A stretch of 5,064 bases of DNA, from positions 1 through 5,064 of the forward strand of contig CBINHC010000043.1 in the NCBI GenBank assembly GCA_966250385.1, given 5' to 3'. Shown here piece by piece: positions 1 through 5,064 of this stretch (positions are counted from its first letter, which is position 1; each line of letters begins with the position of its first letter). Source of the stretch: DASWTL01 sp966250385 (lineage in GTDB: Bacteria; Bacteroidota; Bacteroidia; Sphingobacteriales; Sphingobacteriaceae). The notes beneath the pieces are model-generated. The model was not told the origin of the DNA and searched no databases. It saw only the letters and a list, made by a program, of their open reading frames with translations. The translations under genes were made by a program, and so were the position numbers.

Positions 1-1977
1 TACCTCTGTAACGGGCAATTGACAGGTTCTGTTTTTACAGACAAATATTTTAGTGACATCACTCCACTTGTCCGCAAGCAAAGGTAATGTTCCTTCTGAA
101 CCTCCCAACAGAATTTTGTTGGGAATGTAATATTTTTCGAGTTCCATCCTTTTTACCGGCGCGGCCTCCCCGGCAATGGCAATCTCGTAAATGCCGAATA
201 CTTCCTGCAGCAGCAGGACCGCCCAGTTTGAATACGACGAACCGTACTTGCTGATCTGCGGAAAAATATTCCGAAGCATCTGCGCAGCCATCTCCCGGTA
301 ATCCCCCCGGTCATAGAAATGCGCCAGCTTGAACAGGTTCGCGGCGGTTACCGAGTTGGATCCGGGGATCACATTGTCCATGATCTCAAATTTTCGTGCG
401 ATCAGTTTTTCATCACCCGAGGACGTATAAAAGAACATCCCGCTTTCCGGGTCAAAGAAATGCTGAATGGTATAATCGGTCAGGGCTTTTGCCTCGTGCA
501 GCCACCGCTCGTCGAAAGTTGCTTCATACAGGCTGATAAACGCCTCGGCCAGCAGCGAATAATCATCCAGGAACGCGTTGATACTGGCCTTGCCGGCTTT
601 ATAATTACGGTAGAGGCCGCCATCCTCCTTCTTCAGCCTGGAAAGAATGAATTCGGCGTTCATGAGCGCCTCATCCAGGAATTCCTGCGTGTCGAAGACC
701 CGGTACGCGTCTGTATAGCCCTTGAGCATCATGGCATTCCAGGAGGTCAGTATCTTATCATCCAGTCCGGGCCGCACTCTCCTTTCACGCGCCGCAAACA
801 CTTTGGCCTTTGCCCGCCCCAGGCGCTTATGCAGTTCGCTGGAGGTCATTTTCATGACCTCCAGCACGTCTTCGTCGTCAAACTTCCGGAAGAAGATATT
901 GGTTCGCTCTTCCGCCCAGTTTCCCTCTTCCGTCACATTATAGTAAAGGCTGAACAGCTCCTCGTCCTCTCCAAGTATGTGCTCCAGCTCTTCCTGTGTG
1001 AAGGTATAGAACTTACCTTCCACCCCTTCGCTGTCGGCGTCCAGCGCCGAATAGAACCCGCCCTCGGGCGAGGTCATCTCCCGCTTCACCCAGTTAAGGG
1101 TTTCCGCCACCACCGACTTGAAAAGAGGATTCGCCTGAAACTGGTAGGCTTCGGCATACAGGCTTACGAGCTGACCATTGTCATAGAGCATTTTCTCGAA
1201 ATGCGGAACATGCCACAGGTTGTCCACGGAATACCTGGCAAATCCGCCCCCGATATGGTCATAGATTCCCCCGAATGCCATCTTCTGCAGGGTCACCCCA
1301 ACGGCTACCCGAACAGCCTGGTCCTTCATCAGGTGCGCATACCGCAGCAGGAACTGCCAGTTGTTGGGCAGCGGAAACTTCGGAGCCCTGTTGTAGCCGC
1401 CCTCCAGGAGGTCGAACTGACGTTTCCAGGGGTCAGCTATGCTTAACAGATCTTCTTTCGAATACTCACGGGTCAGCTGTGCCAGCTCGGGGCGCTCCGT
1501 CATGGAAATACCTTCGGTCAGCCTGGCCGCATAGTCGCGGGCGTCGGCCGGTTTGTCCCTCCAGAACGCTGCCAGATTCAGCAGGATGTTCTTCCAGTCG
1601 TCTTTCCGGAAGTAGGTACCTCCGTATACCGGCCGCTGGTCGGGAAGACAAATACAATTCAGCGGCCATCCCCCCTGCCCGGTCATCAGCTGCACGGCGG
1701 TCATATAGATCTGATCGATGTCCGGCCGTTCTTCCCGGTCTATCTTAATGCAGACGAAATGTTCGTTCATGATCGCCGCAACACCTTCATCTTCGAAGCT
1801 TTCATGCTCCATGACATGGCACCAGTGACAGGCAGAATATCCGATACTCACCAGGATGAGTTTATTCTCCGATTTTGCCTTTCCAAGCGCTTCGGCGCCC
1901 CATGGGAACCAGTCTACCGGGTTATGGGCGTGCTGGAGCAGGTACGGGGAACTTTCGGAAATCAAACGGTTCGGCAT
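1..1977 (-). CDS. YyaL/SPATA20-family protein: DUF255 thioredoxin-like domain plus alpha/alpha-barrel region (3' end cut by window)
   Basis: I translated this by hand: 659 codons are open from an ATG at 1977 down to base 1, with no stop, so the C-terminus lies outside. Family members are around 670-690 residues, so perhaps 10-30 are missing. The N-terminus carries family signatures: SPYLLQHAHNPVDW (10-23), the thioredoxin-like site YSACHWCHVM with C50 and C53, DREERPDID (80-88), and GGWPLN...YGGTYF (102-123). Further on are GGIYDHIGGGFARYSVD (about 235-251), HVPHFEKMLYDN (about 255-266) and DDKILTSWNAMM (about 402), typical of the six-hairpin glycosidase-like C-terminal half. Near the end is a second cysteine pair, C647 and C652 (CKNRTC). 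The start is chosen because it gives the usual family N-terminus; the frame upstream runs to a TAA at 2041-2043 with no ATG, GTG or TTG. There is no Shine-Dalgarno sequence. The family's biochemical role is not established; a redox or protein-folding role is inferred from the CxxC motif. No signal peptide is seen, so it is probably cytoplasmic. Confidence 0.95.
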   Translation of the reverse strand, partial: MPNRLISESSPYLLQHAHNPVDWFPWGAEALGKAKSENKLILVSIGYSACHWCHVMEHESFEDEGVAAIMNEHFVCIKIDREERPDIDQIYMTAVQLMTGQGGWPLNCICLPDQRPVYGGTYFRKDDWKNILLNLAAFWRDKPADARDYAARLTEGISMTERPELAQLTREYSKEDLLSIADPWKRQFDLLEGGYNRAPKFPLPNNWQFLLRYAHLMKDQAVRVAVGVTLQKMAFGGIYDHIGGGFARYSVDNLWHVPHFEKMLYDNGQLVSLYAEAYQFQANPLFKSVVAETLNWVKREMTSPEGGFYSALDADSEGVEGKFYTFTQEELEHILGEDEELFSLYYNVTEEGNWAEERTNIFFRKFDDEDVLEVMKMTSSELHKRLGRAKAKVFAARERRVRPGLDDKILTSWNAMMLKGYTDAYRVFDTQEFLDEALMNAEFILSRLKKEDGGLYRNYKAGKASINAFLDDYSLLAEAFISLYEATFDERWLHEAKALTDYTIQHFFDPESGMFFYTSSGDEKLIARKFEIMDNVIPGSNSVTAANLFKLAHFYDRGDYREMAAQMLRNIFPQISKYGSSYSNWAVLLLQEVFGIYEIAIAGEAAPVKRMELEKYYIPNKILLGGSEGTLPLLADKWSDVTKIFVCKNRTCQLPVTEV

Positions 1978-1994
1978 GGGGCTGTCTTTGACTG

Positions 1995-2002
1995 TAAAGT
2001 TA
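1995..2002 (-). promoter_or_regulatory. Candidate Bacteroidota -7 box for the DUF255 gene
   Basis: On the minus strand this reads TAACTTTA, matching TAnnTTTG at all defined positions but the last. It lies 17 bases upstream of the ATG at 1977, implying a leader of about 10 bases. No clear TTG/TTTG -33 element is seen at the expected distance, so this is a weak call resting on position and a 5-of-6 match. Confidence 0.25.
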
Positions 2003-2028
2003 AAGGTTACCGGAATGAAAAGTTTTTT

Positions 2029-2036
2029 TAGTTTTA
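2029..2036 (+). promoter_or_regulatory. Candidate Bacteroidota -7 box for the dipeptide epimerase gene
   Basis: TAGTTTTA matches TAnnTTTG except at the last base and ends 16 bases before the ATG at 2053. It sits just after a run of T (2023-2029) in the AT-rich 75-bp gap between two divergent genes, so a promoter must lie near here. No convincing -33 TTTG is seen. There is no Shine-Dalgarno sequence between it and the ATG. Confidence 0.25.
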
Positions 2037-2052
2037 AATTTTAAAGACCGCT

Positions 2053-3150
2053 ATGAAAATCACCCATACTGATATCTACCGTTTCAGCATCCCGATGGAG
2101 CCGTTTGTCATCGCCACCGGAACCATGTACTTCGCACAGAATGTCCTTATCCGGGTGCATACGGACCAGGGGTACTACGGTGTGGGCGAATGCTCGGCCT
2201 TCCCGATGATCGTGGGCGAAACCCAGGATACCTGCCTGCTGATGGCGCGGGAGTTCGCGAAACTCTGGGTCGGCAAGAATCCGCTGGAGATCTTCAGCCG
2301 GCTCCAGGAACTTCACGATTTTACGGCCCATAATTCAACGATCAAGAGCGCCTTTGACATGGCACTGTATGACCTGGCCGCCAAGGAAGCGGGGCTGCCG
2401 CTATATAAATACCTTGGCGGAACAAAACGGGAAGTCGAGACCGATATCACCATCGGTATCGGAACCGCCGATGTCATGGCGGAACGGGCGGTACAGTTTC
2501 AACAGGACGGCGCCCGGATGCTCAAGGTCAAGCTGGGAAAGAATGCGGCGGAAGATGTTAAAAGGATCACCCGCATCCGAGAAGCTGTAGGACCGGAAAT
2601 GATCCTGCGTATTGACGCTAATCAGGGCTGGAGCCTCGAGGATGCCAGAATGGCCCTGACGGCTATGGGGCCGCTGAACATTCAGTTCTGTGAGCAGCCC
2701 ATGCGCACCTGGTATGATGATCTGCTTCCCGAGCTGATCGATGCCTCACCGGTAAAGATTATGGCCGATGAAAGCTGCTATAACCACCACGATGCCAGGA
2801 AGCTGATCAAGAGCAAGGCTACGGACTACCTGAACATCAAGTTCTCCAAGTCCGGCGGGATCAATGAGGCCCTGAAAATCCACCATACCGCGGAAGCTGC
2901 TGGCGTAAAATGCATGATCGGTGGTATGCTCGAAAGCCGGATTGCCTTAAGCGCCAAACTCCAGTTTGCCTATGCATGTCCGAATATCCACTATTACGAT
3001 CTGGATACCTGCATGATGGGCCATCTGGAAGACCCCGTTCTTGGTGGAGCTATGTACAATGGCTATTTCCTGGACGTGGATGATGCCCCGGGCATTGGCG
3101 CAGACGCTACCCGGGACTTTCTTGAGAAATGCGAATGCTGGACGGTGTAG
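2053..3150 (+). CDS. Dipeptide epimerase, enolase superfamily (muconate-lactonizing subgroup)
   Basis: The 365-residue length is usual for the family. An N-terminal capping domain (about 1-125) precedes a (beta/alpha)8 barrel. Visible catalytic residues are the KxK motif K158-V-K160, Mg2+ ligands D188 (RIDANQGW), E214 (FCEQP) and D239 (MADES), and K263 in NIKFSKSGG. K160 and K263 correspond to the two acid/base lysines that swap the alpha-proton on opposite faces of the substrate. The C-terminal D316-L-D318 matches the DxD motif that binds the dipeptide alpha-ammonium group and separates dipeptide epimerases from relatives such as o-succinylbenzoate synthase. It should epimerise the C-terminal residue of a dipeptide in the cytoplasm. 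By memory-based alignment with Bacillus subtilis YkfB, its Glu-binding Arg24 falls at Gly23 here, so the substrate may not be Ala-Glu. The ATG at 2053 gives the usual MKIT-type N-terminus. The gene converges on an M20 dipeptidase gene, which would suit removal of the epimerised product. Confidence 0.94.
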   Translation: MKITHTDIYRFSIPMEPFVIATGTMYFAQNVLIRVHTDQGYYGVGECSAFPMIVGETQDTCLLMAREFAKLWVGKNPLEIFSRLQELHDFTAHNSTIKSAFDMALYDLAAKEAGLPLYKYLGGTKREVETDITIGIGTADVMAERAVQFQQDGARMLKVKLGKNAAEDVKRITRIREAVGPEMILRIDANQGWSLEDARMALTAMGPLNIQFCEQPMRTWYDDLLPELIDASPVKIMADESCYNHHDARKLIKSKATDYLNIKFSKSGGINEALKIHHTAEAAGVKCMIGGMLESRIALSAKLQFAYACPNIHYYDLDTCMMGHLEDPVLGGAMYNGYFLDVDDAPGIGADATRDFLEKCECWTV

Positions 3151-3179
3151 CATGATCTGGTCATCGCGTAATAAACACG

Positions 3180-3249
3180 AAAGCCGGATTGACCCAGAGG
3201 GTGTCCAAACGATTAACGTCCAGCCACCGGCCTGAGTCCATCCGGCTTT
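3180..3249. terminator. Long-loop inverted repeat between convergent genes; probable bidirectional terminator
   Basis: AAAGCCGGAT (3180-3189) is perfectly complementary to ATCCGGCTTT (3240-3249). After one mismatched pair the arms continue for three more pairs (GAC 3191-3193 with GTC 3236-3238). The enclosed 42 bases can form a small inner hairpin ACCC-AGA-GGGT (3192-3202), which competes with the last outer pairs. The arm ends give CTTT followed by AATTT on the plus strand and by CGTGTTTATT on the minus strand, both modestly T-rich. It lies 29 bases after the epimerase stop and 22 bases after the peptidase stop, where a shared terminator is expected. The loop is long for a classical terminator, so a short repeat element with 10-bp terminal inverted repeats is an alternative. 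Confidence 0.45.
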
Positions 3250-3271
3250 AATTTCGGGCGCGTCCCCGGAA

Positions 3272-4642
3272 CTATTTGCTCAGTTCCGCGAAATATTTAT
3301 GGAACAATGGAATCGTCTCGATTCCCTTGTAGTAATTTGCGATATCGAATTTCTCGTTCGGAGAATGGAGGTTGTCGCTGTCCAGACCGAAGCCCATCAG
3401 CACGGTCTTGATTCCCAGCTCTTTCTCGAACAGCGCCACGATCGGAATGCTTCCGCCTCCGCGGGTCGGGATCGGCTCCTTACCGAATGCTTCGGTCATA
3501 GCCTTATGTGCAGCTCTGTAGGCGATTCCGTCGGTTGGAGTAACTACAGGCTCACCACCATGATGCGGGGTTACGGTTACCTTCACGGTTTTCGGCGCAA
3601 TGCTTTCAAAGTGTTTGGTGAAGAGTTCAGTGATTTCATCAGATACCTGGTTCGGAACCAGGCGCATGGAAATCTTTGCATTAGCCTTTGACGGCAATAC
3701 CGTTTTGGCGCCTTCGCCTATGTAACCACCCCAGATTCCGTTCACCTCCAGCGTCGGACGGGTTCCGGTACGCTCAAACGTAGAATATCCCTTCTCTCCC
3801 CAGAGTTCTTCAACCCCAAGGTCTTTCTTGTATTCCTCTTCATCGTAAGGCGCGCTGTTCAGGGCCTTGCGATCAGCTTCACTGAGCTCCAGTACTTTTT
3901 CGTAAAATCCCGGAATAGTGATGTGATTGTTCTCATCATGGAGAGAAGCGATCATCTTACAAAGGATGGTTGCAGGATTTGCGACAGCACCGCCATATAC
4001 GCCTGAGTGCAGATCACGGTTCGGCCCGGTAACTTCGACCTCCAGGTAAGACAAGCCTCTCAGCCCGGTTTCCAGGGACGGATGTTCCAGACTGAGCAAT
4101 GCTGTGTCTGATATCAGCACAACGTCGGCCTTGATCCGCTCTTTATTCTGTTTTACGAAGATGCCCAGGTTATTGGAACCTACCTCTTCCTCTCCTTCGA
4201 TCATGAACTTGATATTGCACGGCAGGGAACCGGTCTTCATCATCAGTTCAAATGCCTTAACATGCATGTAGAACTGTCCCTTATCATCGCATGCACCGCG
4301 TGCAAAGATCTTGCCGTCCCGAACGGTCGGTTCGAATGGCGGAGTATGCCATAATTCAAGGGGGTCAGGTGGCTGGACATCATAATGACCATAGACCAGT
4401 ACCGTAGGTAAGGCCGGATCAATGATCTTTTCGCCGTAAACAATGGGGTAACCTGCCGTAGGACAAACTTCTACCTGGTCTGCTCCTGCTGTTCTGAGTG
4501 ATTCAGCAACGAATTCGGCAGTTGCCAGAACATCATTTTTATACTTCGGGTCTGCGCTTACAGACGGAAACCGGAGTAATGCAAACAACTCATCTAAGAA
4601 GCGTTGTTTGTTGTCCTCAACATATTGTTTGATTTCTTGCAT
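3272..4642 (-). CDS. M20-family metallopeptidase, dipeptidase type (ArgE/DapE/CNDP-like)
   Basis: This is a 456-residue two-zinc exopeptidase, close to the usual 450-470. Numbering from the ATG at 4642, the metal site is complete: H86 and D88 in YGHYDVQP, bridging D119 in GACDDKG, general base E152 and ligand E153 in EGEEEVGS, D179 in ISDT and H426 in NLHSPNE. H212 (DLHSG) in the inserted lid/dimerisation domain (about 205-355) and the GGGSIP loop (395-400) are the usual substrate-binding elements. The intact site and the HYDVQPP and WHTPPFEP segments point to the subgroup that includes carnosine-type dipeptidases. It probably hydrolyses dipeptides in the cytoplasm; no signal peptide is seen. 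The open frame extends seven codons to a TTG at 4663, but that TTG is part of the likely -7 promoter box, so the ATG at 4642 is preferred. It faces the dipeptide epimerase gene tail to tail and lies downstream, on the same strand, of the small lipoprotein genes. The exact substrate cannot be told from sequence. Confidence 0.95.
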   Translation of the reverse strand: MQEIKQYVEDNKQRFLDELFALLRFPSVSADPKYKNDVLATAEFVAESLRTAGADQVEVCPTAGYPIVYGEKIIDPALPTVLVYGHYDVQPPDPLELWHTPPFEPTVRDGKIFARGACDDKGQFYMHVKAFELMMKTGSLPCNIKFMIEGEEEVGSNNLGIFVKQNKERIKADVVLISDTALLSLEHPSLETGLRGLSYLEVEVTGPNRDLHSGVYGGAVANPATILCKMIASLHDENNHITIPGFYEKVLELSEADRKALNSAPYDEEEYKKDLGVEELWGEKGYSTFERTGTRPTLEVNGIWGGYIGEGAKTVLPSKANAKISMRLVPNQVSDEITELFTKHFESIAPKTVKVTVTPHHGGEPVVTPTDGIAYRAAHKAMTEAFGKEPIPTRGGGSIPIVALFEKELGIKTVLMGFGLDSDNLHSPNEKFDIANYYKGIETIPLFHKYFAELSK

Positions 4643-4660
4643 GTTTTTAGGGTTAAAGTA

Positions 4661-4668
4661 CAAATATA
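4661..4668 (-). promoter_or_regulatory. Bacteroidota -7 box for the M20 peptidase gene
   Basis: On the minus strand this reads TATATTTG, an exact fit to the Bacteroidota sigma-A consensus TAnnTTTG. It ends 18 bases upstream of the ATG at 4642, so transcription would begin about 10-15 bases before the gene. No TTG is found at the -33 position, which is instead occupied by an inverted repeat (4683-4700). The box overlaps the alternative TTG start codon at 4661-4663 and so argues against using it. Confidence 0.5.
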
Positions 4669-4682
4669 GTATTTCACCCGTA

Positions 4683-4700
4683 CCTCCGTATTCGCGGAGG
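4683..4700. promoter_or_regulatory. Six-base-pair hairpin/inverted repeat in the -33 region of the peptidase promoter
   Basis: CCTCCG (4683-4688) and CGGAGG (4695-4700) are perfect inverted repeats around a 6-base loop. On the plus strand it is followed by ATTTTAT, on the minus strand by TACGGGTGA, so there is no proper T-run for termination of the lipoprotein transcripts on the minus strand. It covers the place where the -33 element of the peptidase promoter should be. It may be an operator, an RNA stem between the lipoprotein genes and the peptidase gene, or chance. The 111-base gap 4643-4753 holds no other gene that I can see. Confidence 0.3.
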
Positions 4701-4753
4701 ATTTTATCGGAGACGGAAGACGTCCATGCAAACTTCCATCTCGGGGTCCCGGT

Positions 4754-4888
4754 CTAATCCCAGCCGCTTACATCTTTCTTCTCGCTAACGCTCTTCAGTG
4801 TTTTGGTCTCTGGCTGTGCGGTTTCTTCTTTCTGGCAGGATGCGAAGGTGAATGCTGCTAATGCGATAACGGCTAATACTTTTTTCAT
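4754..4888 (-). CDS. Small 44-residue lipoprotein, probably surface-exposed (tandem copy 1)
   Basis: A complete small gene runs from an ATG at 4888 to a TAG at 4754-4756. The protein has a basic start (MKK), a hydrophobic stretch VLAVIALAAFTFA (4-16) and a lipobox FASC with C18, which should be lipidated and become the mature N-terminus after signal peptidase II cleavage. The mature chain is only 27 residues. It opens CQKEE, which resembles the Bacteroidota lipoprotein export signal (QKDDE-like in Capnocytophaga) that sends lipoproteins to the cell surface. The tail is charged and hydrophilic and ends VSGWD. No domain is recognised and the function is unknown. Purine-rich AAGAAAGAG (4894-4902) lies 5 bases before the ATG and could help initiation. 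Support for a real gene comes from the almost identical copy 201 bases away, with two of three differences silent. The 66-base gap to that copy shows no TAnnTTTG promoter, so the two are probably co-transcribed. Confidence 0.8.
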   Translation of the reverse strand: MKKVLAVIALAAFTFASCQKEETAQPETKTLKSVSEKKDVSGWD

Positions 4889-5064
4889 GGTGACTCTTTC
4901 TTAATGGTGCTTGATTGTTGATTGATTCTTTGATGATATCGATGGTTCCGACGATTAATCCCAGCCGCTTACATCTTTCTTCTCGCTGACGGTCTTCAGT
5001 GTTTTGGTTTCTGGCTGTGCGGTTTCTTCTTTCTGGCAGGATGCGAAGGTGAATGCTGCTAATG
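4756..5064. repeat. Tandem direct duplication of the small lipoprotein gene, period 201 bp
   Basis: Bases 4756-4863 and 4957-5064 align without gaps over 108 bases with three differences, about 97% identity. The match stops exactly at the stop codons (TAG in copy 1, TAA in copy 2); the bases after the two stops are unrelated. The upstream limit of the repeat cannot be seen because the window ends inside copy 2. The 66-base spacer (4889-4954) holds no gene; it contains short TGATT repeats (4911-4925) and a small ATCGAT/GATATC palindrome cluster around 4936-4943. Confidence 0.93.
4955..5064 (-). CDS. Small lipoprotein, tandem copy 2 (5' end cut by window)
   Basis: The last 35 residues and the TAA stop (4955-4957) lie in the window; two further bases fit the Ala9 codon of copy 1. 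By comparison with copy 1, about nine residues including the start Met are beyond base 5064. The visible part begins LAAFTFASC, so the lipobox and CQKEE motif are present, and it ends VSGWD as in copy 1. The only amino-acid difference is Thr for Ser33. The function is unknown. The gene lies directly upstream of copy 1 on the same strand, and more copies could lie beyond the window. Confidence 0.78.
   Translation of the reverse strand, partial: LAAFTFASCQKEETAQPETKTLKTVSEKKDVSGWD

Noticed and set aside
319..1446. An open frame of 375 codons on the plus strand
   Set aside because: It lies wholly opposite the DUF255 gene, whose translation carries many family motifs. The plus-strand product shows no recognisable motif, so it is an antisense shadow of a GC-rich coding region.
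1275..1748. Open frame of 157 codons on the plus strand
   Set aside because: Antisense to the DUF255 gene; the product is rich in Ser, Arg and Pro in the way expected of a wrong-frame translation.
2041..2331. Minus-strand open frame of 96 codons opposite the start of the epimerase gene
   Set aside because: It overlaps a well-supported gene and has no motif or initiation signal of its own.
3299..3691. Plus-strand open frame of 130 codons
   Set aside because: Antisense to the C-terminal part of the M20 peptidase; no recognisable domain.
4643..4663. Seven-codon N-terminal extension of the M20 peptidase from a TTG codon
   Set aside because: The TTG is part of the likely -7 promoter box, and the ATG at 4642 gives a normal family N-terminus.
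4715..4737. GGAAG...CTTCC short inverted repeat and a GACGTC palindrome between the lipoprotein and peptidase genes
   Set aside because: Five base pairs with a 13-base loop and a single 6-base palindrome are expected by chance.
4741..4752. CGGGG/TCCCG self-complementary stretch just after the copy 1 stop, considered as a terminator
   Set aside because: The loop would be too small and no T-run follows on the minus strand.
4756..5064. Tandem repeat considered as a CRISPR-like or minisatellite array
   Set aside because: The unit is 108 bases of protein-coding sequence with mostly silent differences, and only two copies are seen; it is a gene duplication.

Overview
The window looks like chromosomal DNA from a member of the Bacteroidota, possibly near Chitinophaga/Sphingobacteria (that lower rank is a guess). 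The signs are: little or no Shine-Dalgarno sequence before the large genes, an exact Bacteroidota-type -7 promoter box (TATATTTG, fitting TAnnTTTG) before the peptidase gene, and small lipoproteins whose mature N-terminus reads CQKEE, like the Bacteroidota lipoprotein surface-export signal. Base composition is near 50% GC and coding density is high. I see no tRNA, rRNA, CRISPR array or transposase gene.

Layout: (1) Bases 1-1977, minus strand: a nearly complete gene for a YyaL/SPATA20-type protein, a thioredoxin-like DUF255 domain followed by an alpha/alpha-barrel region; its last residues lie beyond base 1. (2) Bases 1978-2052: a 75-bp divergent promoter region. (3) Bases 2053-3150, plus strand: an enolase-superfamily dipeptide epimerase with all catalytic residues. 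(4) Bases 3151-3271: a convergent intergenic stretch with a long imperfect inverted repeat, probably a bidirectional terminator. (5) Bases 3272-4642, minus strand: an M20 metallopeptidase (dipeptidase type), with its promoter and a small hairpin in 4643-4753. (6) Bases 4754-5064, minus strand: two nearly identical tandem genes for a 44-residue lipoprotein, the second cut by the window end.

How they fit: a dipeptide epimerase next to an M20 dipeptidase suggests dipeptide breakdown. The epimerase would convert mixed-chirality dipeptides, such as those from peptidoglycan, to L,L forms that the peptidase can cleave. However, the Arg that binds the Glu side chain in the Bacillus L-Ala-D/L-Glu epimerase is Gly in this enzyme, so its substrate is probably not, or not only, Ala-Glu. 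The DUF255 protein has no clear link to this pathway. The most unusual item is the tandem pair of tiny, probably surface-exposed lipoproteins ending in SGWD, which I cannot assign to a known family.
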